DNA from: Ferruginibacter sp.
GTDB taxonomy: Bacteria; Bacteroidota; Bacteroidia; Chitinophagales; Chitinophagaceae
Length of the DNA stretch: 64,000 bases
Assembly (NCBI GenBank): GCA_025963635.1
Contig: JAOQAK010000002.1
Location: forward strand, 124,001-188,000
Reading direction: 5' to 3'
The notes under the pieces are model-generated. The model worked only from the letters and a program-made list of their open reading frames with translations. It did not search any database and was not told where the DNA came from. Of the stretch, positions 45,783 to 55,056 are shown one piece after another (within the stretch, counting starts at the first letter, position 1; the number at the start of each line of letters is the position of its first letter). The translations under genes and the position numbers were made by a program.

Positions 45783-46997
45783 TCAATTCATCAAAATTAG
45801 CGAATTGTTGCTAATTATGTGGTACAACTTAATGGAGAGTGCGTGGAAGAGCATTTTGCCATTGGCATTTCGCTCAATATAGTAACTGGCCTTGTCTAAC
45901 TCCTGTACAATTGCTTCCTGCTGGTTAACATTGCACAACTTGTTTAGCCGGAGGGCAAAATCCCGTTCGTTATCTGCGATAGAAAATGAACCGGCCAGAT
46001 TGGCATCCACGCTCAATCTTACCGCCTGCTCGAGTAAATGGGTAAAGTATTTTAAAAACTGCTTCTGCTTTTCCCTTCCTTGCTTACTCATTTCGTCAAT
46101 CCATTTTACCTGTCCGGCATAATTTTTCCGGGAGATCATGTTCAGCCACTCCCTTAACATTGCCTGCCAATCATCTTCTAGATGCTGCAGCAACAGTAAA
46201 GCTTCCCTGTAATTGCCAGAACTTAAAGCCGCTACCTGCTGTGCCTTTTCAACTGCCACACCAGATCTTAATTCCAGGGCCGATTCCACTTCCAGCACAG
46301 TGAGTGATGGAATTTTCACCAGCTGGGTCCTGGATAAAATCGTAGGCAATACCAGGTCTTCATTTTCCGCGACCAATAAAAACAGCGTGTCGGGAGGCGG
46401 TTCCTCTATCAGTTTTAATAGCTTATTGCCGTTTTTGGTGAGGTATTCCGGCATCCATATTATTAAAATCTTATACCCGCTTTCAAAACTTTTTAAACTT
46501 ATTTTACGGGTAATATCGTTGCACTCTTCAGAAGTGATATTTCCCTGCTTGTTTTCTGCACCAATAAACTGGAGCCAGTCAAAAGCATTGCCATATGGAT
46601 TCAGTGAAATAAATTCTCTCCACTCCGTGATGAAATCTGTGCTAATAGGTTTATCGCCCGATTTTTTAGATATCACCGGGTAAGAAAAGTGAATATCCGG
46701 GTGAATCATCTGGCTGGCCTTGATACAGGCACTACATACGCCACATGAATCTTTGGTAGAGACTGGTTGGAGCTGTTCCGCAAGAGGCTCACCAAACAAA
46801 GAAGGCTCGGCTGTGTTTTTTGATTTTCCATTTATTTTTTCGCAAACAACATATTGAGAAAATGCCAAAGCCATCGGAAGCGCCCCGGTTCCCTCCTTGC
46901 CTAAAAACAACAATGCATGGCTCAAACGGTTATGTTGCACCATTTGAATCAATTGTTCCCTGGTTTCCTTTTGTCCTATTACTTTTTCGAATTGCAC
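45783..46997 (-). CDS. holB: DNA polymerase III delta' subunit
   Basis: 404 residues from GTG 46997. An ATG at 47024 lies inside the terminator hairpin of the upstream gene, so it is rejected; MQFEKVIGQKETREQL is the usual HolB opening. P-loop-like LFLGKEGTGALPMA (lacks the Lys-Ser/Thr, as delta' often does), zinc set CGVCSAC, and sensor motif LSRTQLV. Part of the clamp loader. Upstream of ricT. Confidence 0.88.
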   Translation of the reverse strand: MQFEKVIGQKETREQLIQMVQHNRLSHALLFLGKEGTGALPMALAFSQYVVCEKINGKSKNTAEPSLFGEPLAEQLQPVSTKDSCGVCSACIKASQMIHPDIHFSYPVISKKSGDKPISTDFITEWREFISLNPYGNAFDWLQFIGAENKQGNITSEECNDITRKISLKSFESGYKILIIWMPEYLTKNGNKLLKLIEEPPPDTLFLLVAENEDLVLPTILSRTQLVKIPSLTVLEVESALELRSGVAVEKAQQVAALSSGNYREALLLLQHLEDDWQAMLREWLNMISRKNYAGQVKWIDEMSKQGREKQKQFLKYFTHLLEQAVRLSVDANLAGSFSIADNERDFALRLNKLCNVNQQEAIVQELDKASYYIERNANGKMLFHALSIKLYHIISNNSLILMN

Positions 46998-47014
46998 ACC
47001 GCAAAGTAAAATAA

Positions 47015-47052
47015 AAAAAGGCATCCGGGGTTTAAAAACCGGGATGCCTTTT
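47015..47052 (-). terminator. intrinsic terminator after the glutathione peroxidase gene
   Basis: ggcatcccgg and cccggatgcc form a GC stem around a ~8-base loop, followed on the minus strand by a T6 run. It stands right before holB. Confidence 0.85.
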
Positions 47053-47068
47053 GATATGATGAAATAAA

Positions 47069-47641
47069 TTAAAGCTTGCTGGTGAGTTCATCACTCATTG
47101 GAGTAACCTTGCTATCGAATTTGGCGATGATTTTGCCATTTTCATCCAATAGAAATTTATTGAAGTTCCATTTGATCTCAGCATCTAACACCCCATTTTC
47201 ACTTTTATTGCAAAGCCATTTGTAGATAGGTGCAATATCATCTCCTTTTACGGAAATTTTAGAAGCGATGGGAAAAGTAACGCCATAATTCTTTTTGCAG
47301 AATTCTTTAATCTCGGTGTTTGAACCGGGTTCCTGTCCGCCGAAATTATTTGCAGGAAATCCTACCACTACCAAATGGTCTTTATACTTTTCATAAAGCG
47401 CCTCCAATCCTTCATACTGCGGAGTGTACCCGCATTTGGAAGCGGTATTTACAATTAATATTTTTTTACCCTTGAATTTGGAGAAGTCGATCGTAGAGCC
47501 GTCAAGCGCTTCTACTTTAAAATCATATATTGTTTTTGAACGGAGATTGGCCGCGTCACTAGTTTCATTATTCATAAATGCATTATTGCCCTGAACCATG
47601 CAGGAAAAAAATGCCGTGGTCATTACTAAAAGCTTTAACAT
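47069..47641 (-). CDS. glutathione peroxidase-like thiol peroxidase, exported
   Basis: 190 residues. Signal peptide or membrane anchor in the first ~20, then FKVEALDGSTIDFSKFKGK. Catalytic Cys70 in NTASKCGYTPQY; Gln in FGGQEPG and Trp in KWNFNKFL complete the active site; it is Cys-based, not seleno. Reduces peroxides, usually with thioredoxin in bacteria. The N-terminal signal suggests periplasmic action. Confidence 0.9.
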   Translation of the reverse strand: MLKLLVMTTAFFSCMVQGNNAFMNNETSDAANLRSKTIYDFKVEALDGSTIDFSKFKGKKILIVNTASKCGYTPQYEGLEALYEKYKDHLVVVGFPANNFGGQEPGSNTEIKEFCKKNYGVTFPIASKISVKGDDIAPIYKWLCNKSENGVLDAEIKWNFNKFLLDENGKIIAKFDSKVTPMSDELTSKL

Positions 47642-47713
47642 AATGGGGGTTTTTATTTAATAACGAATCAGATTCAATTTTGTTGGTATGAATTATTGTC
47701 AACTGTTCAAATG

Positions 47714-47721
47714 CAAATATA
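47714..47721 (-). promoter_or_regulatory. -7 element for the glutathione peroxidase gene
   Basis: TATATTTG on the minus strand, about 70 bases upstream of the start; a TTG lies 23 bases further upstream, slightly beyond the usual spacing. Confidence 0.45.
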
Positions 47722-47814
47722 GCCCGATGGATGTAACGACTTTACAATTTTTGATAATTTAACCAATCAATTATTCAAATATGTCTACCCCCCGGATGCA
47801 CTCATATCCATTTA

Positions 47815-50337
47815 TTAAAAGTCAAATTTAAACCTGGTCCTTATACCCAATTGCGCTACATCGGGATGATCGAGGTAGCTTAGGCGTTTCACCAGGTCTA
47901 CCCTCATCAGCTTAAATATATTGGCAACACCCACACTTACTTCCATGTAGGGTTTGCTGTTTAAACCGTATGTATTTTGTATGCCATCGCTGTTGGGAAA
48001 TTTTAATGTGCCTGCATTGAGTGCCGGATTATTTTCATTTCGAACCCCACCATACAGTATTTTAAAACTGGCTACTTCCCGCAGCTTTAATTTTTTTATC
48101 AACGGAAGTTTATTAAATACGAAGCCATTCATATAATAATCCATATTAGCCGAAGCATACCGGTCGCTGACAAACTCCATAAAATTCATGAGGTTAAAAG
48201 AGTTTAGCTGGTAAGCATAGGTTTGATTGGCCCGGTGAACAGTTAATAAAGGATAAGGCAACTGCCCGAAAATATAACCACCTTCCATCGAGATATCAGC
48301 ATAACCAAACTGGGATAGATATACCCTTTTAAAAATGTTCAGGTTCAGGTTGTGGTAATTGTATTGACCGTTCACCAGTCCTTTTATTCCCGCAATGTAT
48401 CTGAATGTAAATATGGGATACTTATTAAAGAGCGGTATCCTGTAAACCTTGCCCTGGTAAAATTGTTCATTCGGCGCCCACCTCACCTGCGCTGAAAGTT
48501 CAGTCGTAGTAATATTCGGAACAGACTCGCCGGTGGCTTCTTTTTCGAAACTAAGACTTCCGGCAGGTGCCTGCCGGATATTTTTAAATCCAAATGTGTA
48601 GGAAACATTTTTCCCAAACTCCCTCACATATTCTGTTTTGAAAATGTTGTTGTACAGCCATTTGCTGTTATCGCCTCTTTTAAAGGAAAGCAAAAAATTA
48701 TCTTCTGCTACAAACTGCAGCTCCTGTCCGGGAATTTTGGTATCATACTGGTAACTGACCTTTACATAATTGAAAGGGTAAGTATAGATAGATTTATGGT
48801 TAAAAGAATAAGTACCGGACAAGAAATATTTAAACTTTTCATCTTTGAAACCATACGCCAGGTAATTTTCGAAGTAAATGTTTTTGCTAAATTTGGGCGT
48901 TGACCGGCCACCTGCCCGAAGCCTGAAACCCTCTACCGGATTGAAGCTATAGAATGCATTGACAGGGCCAACTTCATAGCCTCCAAAACTTTTGTAGCCT
49001 GCGAGCAGCAAAGTGGCGATATCCATAAATCTTTTGTAAGACTTCATGTTCTGCAAACTATCGATATTGCTGTAAACTTTCGATTCAACTTTGGATAACG
49101 GCTGGTGACGGTTGGAAACCCAAAAGCTATCAGGCAATCTGGTACTACTTTCAATGCCAGCTATCGCACTTTCTGAGTAAATACTGTCTGCAGCAGGTTG
49201 ATTGATTTTAAAATTTTTGAAAGAGACGGTTCGTTCGCCCATCATGCCGCCGGAAGCATTTTTTGTCAATGCAAATTCGGCCATCATATTGCTTAAGATA
49301 AGATGGTAACGGCCATCGACGGTTTTTTCAAAATCCTGGTGGATGCTTAACTCCCTTGTAAAATTCAGGTTGGCATTTTTACTGATGGTCATATTTATTT
49401 TTTGCACCGCATATTTACCATCCAGCGTAATAAACATTACCCCGCGAAAAAGCAGGTCATTTGTATTGCGTGGTGTAAAATATAATTTCACCAGTTTAAT
49501 GCCACCCTCTTCTACTGTATCCCTGATATAAAAACGATAAAAGGTAGGTGACAGATTTGCAATCGGGCTCAAAAACTGATTGGTTAAAATGATGATGTTA
49601 TTCTCATATACATCAATATCGGCATATAGTTTATTAATGTATTTACTGATGCCATCATTATCAATATACTCGCCAAAATTTACTTTCTTTTGTCCCAGTA
49701 CAATGGTCTTTTCTTTTTTAGGATTTTTGCGATAAAATTTATTGCTCAGGTTTTCTTCCAGGTAAATTGGTAACAACGCCTTGCCCGCAACTTTGGTAGT
49801 GTCCTGGTTTTCCAACACAAACTGGAAGTTTTTTAGCAGCTTTTTCTTCATCAACTTTTCCGGCCGGTTAGTTAGCGACAATTGCAATTTCTCATATTGC
49901 TGATACTGTACATACTCATAGGCGGTAATGCGGTTTTCACTTTTATGATCAATCACCTGCCTGATTAGTTCTACGGCAGGGTTGTCCCGATTACTGTATT
50001 TGGCTCTTTTATGCGTTTTTACCGTTACCTCTGCCAGGGCTACCTGCTCCATATTGATGTTGAGGCTGATCTGTTTACCCGGTGTAATTGTTTTCGAAAT
50101 CACCTTATAGCCACCATAAGAAAATTCTATTGTGTTGAGTTTTGGATTGGTGGTTGACAAAGAGTAGTTGCCATCTTCGCTGCTTACTATTCCTTTGGCC
50201 CCTTTAAAATACACGCTGACAAAGGCCAACGGCTGTTGGGTATTGGCATCTTTGATACTGCCGGTTACAATGGTTTGTGCTTTGATAAAAAGAGTACTGA
50301 ATAATATAGAGAGTACAGTTAGTGTTAGTTGTTTCAT
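47815..50337 (-). CDS. DUF5686 protein with carboxypeptidase-regulatory-like domain
   Basis: 840 residues. Signal peptide, then a beta-sandwich domain at 22-110 (IVTGSIKDANTQQPLAFVSVYFKGAKGIVSSEDGNYSL region), then DUF5686, whose C-terminal half looks like an outer membrane barrel (alternating aromatic strands to the terminal FKFDF). Function unknown; may act in surface polymer use or assembly. Ends about 170 bases upstream of the peroxidase start. Confidence 0.85.
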   Translation of the reverse strand: MKQLTLTVLSILFSTLFIKAQTIVTGSIKDANTQQPLAFVSVYFKGAKGIVSSEDGNYSLSTTNPKLNTIEFSYGGYKVISKTITPGKQISLNINMEQVALAEVTVKTHKRAKYSNRDNPAVELIRQVIDHKSENRITAYEYVQYQQYEKLQLSLTNRPEKLMKKKLLKNFQFVLENQDTTKVAGKALLPIYLEENLSNKFYRKNPKKEKTIVLGQKKVNFGEYIDNDGISKYINKLYADIDVYENNIIILTNQFLSPIANLSPTFYRFYIRDTVEEGGIKLVKLYFTPRNTNDLLFRGVMFITLDGKYAVQKINMTISKNANLNFTRELSIHQDFEKTVDGRYHLILSNMMAEFALTKNASGGMMGERTVSFKNFKINQPAADSIYSESAIAGIESSTRLPDSFWVSNRHQPLSKVESKVYSNIDSLQNMKSYKRFMDIATLLLAGYKSFGGYEVGPVNAFYSFNPVEGFRLRAGGRSTPKFSKNIYFENYLAYGFKDEKFKYFLSGTYSFNHKSIYTYPFNYVKVSYQYDTKIPGQELQFVAEDNFLLSFKRGDNSKWLYNNIFKTEYVREFGKNVSYTFGFKNIRQAPAGSLSFEKEATGESVPNITTTELSAQVRWAPNEQFYQGKVYRIPLFNKYPIFTFRYIAGIKGLVNGQYNYHNLNLNIFKRVYLSQFGYADISMEGGYIFGQLPYPLLTVHRANQTYAYQLNSFNLMNFMEFVSDRYASANMDYYMNGFVFNKLPLIKKLKLREVASFKILYGGVRNENNPALNAGTLKFPNSDGIQNTYGLNSKPYMEVSVGVANIFKLMRVDLVKRLSYLDHPDVAQLGIRTRFKFDF

Positions 50338-50426
50338 CTTGTTTTGCGCCTGCTGTTTTTATTATTATTTAATTTTTCAATGAGGCATACAATACTTTAT
50401 ACCCGTTCACATGGTAGTGCCAGGAC

Positions 50427-50657
50427 ATGCATTGGATGCATCTAAACGACTATTTCTTTAGCAAGCTGCCGAATGAATTTGGAGGATTCTCCACCCAGGA
50501 AATTGATGACCAGGGATTCAGTTATTATATAAGACGAACGAACCTACCCTTATGTTTTAAAAAAGGTAAAAAAAATGTTGAAGCCATGGAGTTACCTTCT
50601 AAGACAGACCTTTGCATTAGCTTGCCCGCAGCTTACCTGGCCATTACTAATGCGTAG
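50427..50657 (+). other. possible short ORF in the 447-base gap
   Basis: A 76-codon frame beginning MHWMHLNDYFFSKLPNEF. It has no signal peptide, RBS or recognised family, and begins in a gap between two minus-strand genes. Codon use is not obviously random, so a decayed gene fragment is possible. I see nothing else in 50338-50784. Confidence 0.25.
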
Positions 50658-50784
50658 GGGGAAAATGCAAATTTACCCGGCTGCCTTTCGATGTAAAATT
50701 TGATGTGGGTGGTATTGTTTGATGGGTTATGTAGTCAAACCGATATTTTGTTGCTGAAAAACGGGATGTTGCATGAAAGAAAGC

Positions 50785-52209
50785 CTATTGTTTTTCATAA
50801 CAGCCCAGATCCGGCAATCCGTTGTTTCGATTTTTATTATCCAGGTCTTTTAAAAACACGGTAGACGCTCCCTTGTTGATGCCCGGCGCCTGCGGATTAC
50901 TAATATGGAAATTATAAGTATGCTTCAGCACATCAATGCTATCGAATAAAGGATCCTGGTTTTTTACAGAAGCAATAAACACACTGTTTAAAGGATCGGT
51001 TTGAGCTTTATAAAGGCACTTGTCGAAGGTTAGTCTGAAATTATTGCTGCCCTGTTTACTCATGCTTAACTCATCATTTACGCTGCCGCTTTCTCCCCAA
51101 AAAATACAATTTGTAAAACTGGCATCTAGACCAGTTGTTAGTGTCGTTCCGTTTTGCGTGGCAAAATTACTTACAGTAAGTACCGGGTTCTTATGAGGTA
51201 GAAGAGAAGAATATCCTACAACAGTGCAATTGATGAAATTGTAATTTCCACCGTAAATGATATTGATATTTTTTCCACAATTGCTGATCAGGCTATTATC
51301 AGCCTGCAGGCTACTGTTAACACAAAGTATCCCGGCGTCGTAGGCATTGTCGATGATACACTGGTGTAAAATAATTTTTGGATTGGTATTCGCGGGCATC
51401 TGTTCTGCCACCAGGGCCTGGTAAGCATTTTTTATAGTTGTAAAGCTCAGCACATTATTTTTACTGCTTCCCCGGAAATAGATGCCGGGCCAGCTTGCCG
51501 GCAGATCGCGGTAATCCTCATCCAGCCTGTCGCCGGAGAAAACTACCTTTTCTGTACTGGTTCCATCAACTACAAGGGTGCCGTCAACGATAATGGGCGC
51601 ATTGGCATGCGAATATATTTTGCAACCCGGGGCAATGGTAAGCAGGGCATTGGTATCTACCTGCAAACTACCTAAAATTACATAGGGCAGGTTATTGGTC
51701 CAGGTGATATTTCCTTTCACAATCCGGTTGCGCAAAAAGTTGGCATTTTGTCCAAATGCTTCCAGTTGAACAAAGCGGTTATTGCCATTATACATTATTT
51801 GAATACTATCTCTTACAACAAAAGGGAGATTGGTGGAATTGGGATTAATATTTACCGTAACGAATACATAAATGCTGTCATTGGCTGAAATTTCTACATC
51901 GGTAGCTTCCGCACTGGCCATTCCATTTACGTTTATTTTAAATGCAGATGCCGTGCCGCCCATTAATTTCACCTTGCTTAAAAGAAGCCTCTGACTATTT
52001 GGATTGGTTATCTTAAATGATTGCGTGATGGAACCGATACTAGTGAATACTGTATCATATTTTAAACTATCTGTACTGGTACGAAGGGCTGCATCGCTAC
52101 TGGTAATGAAAGAGTCTTTTTTACAGGAAGTCACCAGGAGGCAAAGAATAACCGGCAGGCCACAATAGACAATCCAATTTCTAAAAAAGCAAAGACCGGT
52201 TTTCATCAT
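50785..52209 (-). CDS. lipoprotein with right-handed beta-helix
   Basis: 474 residues. Lipobox LLVTSC, so lipidated at about Cys29. An N-terminal Ig-like part (ITQSFKITNPNSQRLLLSKV) is followed by beta-helix turns from ~170 (VDGTLVVDGTSTEKVVF, WPGIYFRGSSKNNVLSFTTIKNA) and the end DLGCYEKQ. Probably surface exposed or periplasmic and acting on polymers or adhesion. Unknown substrate. The alternate Met at 52206 is equally possible. Confidence 0.8.
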   Translation of the reverse strand: MMKTGLCFFRNWIVYCGLPVILCLLVTSCKKDSFITSSDAALRTSTDSLKYDTVFTSIGSITQSFKITNPNSQRLLLSKVKLMGGTASAFKINVNGMASAEATDVEISANDSIYVFVTVNINPNSTNLPFVVRDSIQIMYNGNNRFVQLEAFGQNANFLRNRIVKGNITWTNNLPYVILGSLQVDTNALLTIAPGCKIYSHANAPIIVDGTLVVDGTSTEKVVFSGDRLDEDYRDLPASWPGIYFRGSSKNNVLSFTTIKNAYQALVAEQMPANTNPKIILHQCIIDNAYDAGILCVNSSLQADNSLISNCGKNINIIYGGNYNFINCTVVGYSSLLPHKNPVLTVSNFATQNGTTLTTGLDASFTNCIFWGESGSVNDELSMSKQGSNNFRLTFDKCLYKAQTDPLNSVFIASVKNQDPLFDSIDVLKHTYNFHISNPQAPGINKGASTVFLKDLDNKNRNNGLPDLGCYEKQ

Positions 52210-52295
52210 CCTTCAAAATTAAAGTTTATTCCATGAATGCCGAATGGCGTGTGGAGTATCGATTTAAATAATTCAATACGAACAAAACATGCCCA

Positions 52296-52997
52296 CTATT
52301 TTGTTGCCGTTGCTAAGGTGGCGAGATTCAATTGTACGTTTGCTGCTTCCATGATCGTTTGACCGCATGCTTCCATTGTAGCACCGGTTGTAATTACGTC
52401 ATCTACCAATAAGACGCTTTTGCCCTGTAACGTTGATTTATCCATTATCATAAAACTATCGGCCACATTTTCCCATCGTTCAGTCCGGTGTTTTTTGGTT
52501 TGTGTTTCGGTAAAGCGCCTGCGGTTTACATTGTTCAACAAAACGGGTACATTCATTATACCAGACATGCCATCGCATATAACTGCTGCCTGGTTAAAAC
52601 CTCTTTTTCGTTCCTTGTCCGGAAATAAAGGGAGTGGGATTAAGTAATCTATCTTTTGAAAACGGTTACTATCCAGTAAGCTTTTACCCATCAGTTGCCC
52701 AAGATACCTGCCGATTGCCTGGTTGCCTTTATACTTTAACTGGTGAATAAGTTCCTGGATTAGGGAATCTTTAGAAAAATAAAATTCACTATGCGCCGCT
52801 GCCAGTGGAATTCTTCCCCAAAATATTTTTTCGATTGGATTGCCCGCGTGTTGGGCAAAATTGGTATGCGGTAAGTTGGTGATGCATTTCAAACAAAGCA
52901 GGTTGTCTCTTTGCAGTAAGTCACTGCCACAACCTGTGCATACATGAGGGTAAAAAAGATGAAGGGTGTCGGAAAGAATCGAGCTGAGCGATTGCAT
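52296..52997 (-). CDS. comF: ComF family phosphoribosyltransferase-like protein
   Basis: 233 residues. Zinc ribbon Cys20, Cys23, Cys35, Cys38 (CTGCGSDLLQRDNLLCLKC), then the PRT core with LVDDVITTGATMEACG. ComF is needed for natural DNA uptake in some bacteria. Its neighbours here do not include other competence genes. Confidence 0.9.
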   Translation of the reverse strand: MQSLSSILSDTLHLFYPHVCTGCGSDLLQRDNLLCLKCITNLPHTNFAQHAGNPIEKIFWGRIPLAAAHSEFYFSKDSLIQELIHQLKYKGNQAIGRYLGQLMGKSLLDSNRFQKIDYLIPLPLFPDKERKRGFNQAAVICDGMSGIMNVPVLLNNVNRRRFTETQTKKHRTERWENVADSFMIMDKSTLQGKSVLLVDDVITTGATMEACGQTIMEAANVQLNLATLATATK

Positions 52998-53014
52998 GTA
53001 TAAATATAACTTTT

Positions 53015-53115
53015 ATGTCTGATGTCTGATTTTTTAATGTCTGATTTTTTTCAGGCAAAGACGGTAAGAAATCAATGACGTCGGGGATATCTTTGCATCT
53101 TTTGCTTCTTACAGG
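53015..53115. repeat. 7-bp-like repeats between comF and radA
   Basis: atgtctg, atgtctg, atttttt, a, atgtctg, atttttt at 53015-53050, followed by gcaaagacggtaagaaatc at 53054-53072 and a roughly inverted counterpart, gatatctttgcatcttttgc, at 53086-53105. Degenerate, but in the style of the other arrays. Confidence 0.5.
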
Positions 53116-53144
53116 TTTTTGCATGCCGTTCAGTTAGTTACAAA

Positions 53145-54518
53145 TCAAAACAAATACTGGTACAATTCTTCCACCTTTGCTAATGGGACCACTTCTATAT
53201 TGAATTTTATTTTCCCCAGGGTTTTGGCATTGTATTTACTCACGATGATCTTTTCAAATCCTAATTTTTCCGCTTCTGCAATCCTTTGTTCAATCCTGTT
53301 TACTGCTCTTATTTCACCGCTTAAACCTACTTCGCCGGCAAAACAGTAATGCTGGTTAACCGGTACATCTTCAAAACTGCTCAACAGGGCAGAAACAATT
53401 GCCAGGTCAATGGAGGGATCCTCCACTTTTAAACCGCCTGCTATATTTACAAAAACATCCTTCACGCCAAAATGGAAGCCACCCCGTTTTTCGAGCACCG
53501 CCAACAACAACTGCAGACGGCGAAGGTCAAAGCCACTTACGGTTCGTTGCGGTGTTCCATAAACGCTTTGGGTTACAAGCGCCTGGCCTTCCAACAATAA
53601 AGGGCGCATACCCTCTATTGTTGCTGCAATGGCAATACCGCTTAACTGTTCCTCTTTTTGTGTGATTAATATTTCAGAGGGGTTACTCACCGCACGCATT
53701 CCTTCGCCTGTCATTTCGTAAATGCCTAGTTCAGAGGTGGACCCAAAACGGTTCTTTAGCGTGCGTAAAATCCTATAAGCATAATGGCGGTCACCCTCAA
53801 ACTGTAAAACTGTATCTACCATATGCTCCAATATTTTCGGACCCGCGATGGCGCCATCTTTGGTGATATGGCCAATTAAAAAAACGGGCGTATGTGTTTC
53901 CTTTGCGAAGCGTTGCAGTTCGGCAGCACATTCCCTTATCTGGCTTACACTCCCGGGGCCGCTCTCCACAAAAGGCGATTGCAGGGTTTGTATCGAGTCA
54001 ACAATTACTAACTGGGGTTTTAGTTTTTTTATTTCTTTGAAAATCGTTTGCGTATTGGTTTCCGTCAATAAATAAAAGGAATCACTTTTGATGCCCACCC
54101 TGTCTGCACGCATTTTTATTTGCTGTTCACTTTCTTCGCCACTGATATATAGGGTAACGATGTCCTGTAGTTGCAACCCGATCTGTAGAAACAAGGTTGA
54201 TTTACCAATGCCCGGCTCACCGGCCACCAGCACAATGCTGCCCATTACAATACCTCCTCCCAATACGCGATTTACTTCCGCATCTTTGGTAATGATCCTT
54301 TTTTCTTCCGCGCTGCTTACATCATTGATAGAGATTGTTTTTAATTTCCCGATGCCATTGTATCCCTTCCATTCATTCTCTTCCTTTTTTTCATGGTCTT
54401 TAATGATCACTTCCTCAACAAATGTATTCCAGTTGTTGCATGCAGGGCATTTACCTGTCCACTTAGCGGTTTCAAAACCACAACTCTGACAAAAGAATGC
54501 TGACTTTGCTTTGCTCAT
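53145..54518 (-). CDS. radA: DNA repair protein RadA
   Basis: 457 residues. Zinc finger Cys10, Cys13, Cys24, Cys27; Walker A AGEPGIGKST at 99-108; the RadA signature LKNRFGS; C-terminal Lon-protease-like domain. A RecA-type helicase that promotes branch migration. It is 147 bases from comF on the same strand. Confidence 0.96.
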   Translation of the reverse strand: MSKAKSAFFCQSCGFETAKWTGKCPACNNWNTFVEEVIIKDHEKKEENEWKGYNGIGKLKTISINDVSSAEEKRIITKDAEVNRVLGGGIVMGSIVLVAGEPGIGKSTLFLQIGLQLQDIVTLYISGEESEQQIKMRADRVGIKSDSFYLLTETNTQTIFKEIKKLKPQLVIVDSIQTLQSPFVESGPGSVSQIRECAAELQRFAKETHTPVFLIGHITKDGAIAGPKILEHMVDTVLQFEGDRHYAYRILRTLKNRFGSTSELGIYEMTGEGMRAVSNPSEILITQKEEQLSGIAIAATIEGMRPLLLEGQALVTQSVYGTPQRTVSGFDLRRLQLLLAVLEKRGGFHFGVKDVFVNIAGGLKVEDPSIDLAIVSALLSSFEDVPVNQHYCFAGEVGLSGEIRAVNRIEQRIAEAEKLGFEKIIVSKYNAKTLGKIKFNIEVVPLAKVEELYQYLF

Positions 54519-54562
54519 TGTGTAAAAGTAAACCGGAAAATCTTACGAAGAAAAAATGTAAA

Positions 54563-54610
54563 AATTTGGAATTGAGAAATCAGAAGAATGTCAAAGTATG
54601 AAGATGTGAA
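54563..54610. repeat. 8-bp tandem array upstream of radA
   Basis: aatttgga, attgagaa, atcagaag, aatgtcaa, agtatgaa, gatgtgaa. Six degenerate 8-mers in register in the divergent gap. Confidence 0.5.
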
Positions 54611-54748
54611 AATTCGCCGGCGATAAAAATATAAATTCGAAGAGGGAAAAAATTAGATTTGTATGTTAGAAATTAAAATGCGCAAAGCTTAGGCAAATTC
54701 ACTCAAGACGTAAAGTTAAAGGAGAGAAACAGCAATAATTCAGTACCT

Positions 54749-54790
54749 GTACAAAGTAAAAGGGTCAGCATTTCTGCCAACCCTTTGTAC
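54749..54790. other. large stem-loop in the radA/TonB receptor gap
   Basis: gtacaaag, a four-base bulge and agggtcagca can pair with tgccaaccctttgtac across a small loop. It lies ~270 bases before the receptor gene. Could be a terminator of a small RNA or a leader structure. Confidence 0.45.
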
Positions 54791-55009
54791 TTACTAACCC
54801 ATTAAATTCTATTGCTAAATTACAAATTGCACCCACATAAAAAAATAAATTTTTTCTGATGTTAATAAGTTTATGGCAAAAAAAGAGTGGGGGGAGTAAA
54901 CATTGGTTACCCATTAACACGTTGATGATCATTCATTTACAAGAAAATATGGTGCTCGGAAATCCTGCCATATGGTGCCAAAAAAATAATATAAACACAC
55001 AAATGTAAT

Positions 55010-55040
55010 TTTGTTTACAATGTAAACTACTTTATATTTG
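55010..55040 (+). promoter_or_regulatory. promoter of the TonB receptor gene with an internal palindrome
   Basis: TTTG at 55010-55013, a 19-base spacer, then TATATTTG at 55033-55040: a full Bacteroidota promoter. The spacer begins with the perfect 15-base palindrome GTTTACA-A-TGTAAAC at 55013-55027, overlapping the last base of the -33 element. This is where a repressor would sit. The ATG is 16 bases after the -7 box. Confidence 0.7.
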
Positions 55041-55056
55041 TGTCTTATTTACCAAA

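Noticed and set aside
54519-55056. Cobalamin or other riboswitch ahead of the TonB receptor
   Set aside because: No conserved box of known riboswitches was seen; the promoter lies 16 bases before the ATG, leaving no room for a leader aptamer.
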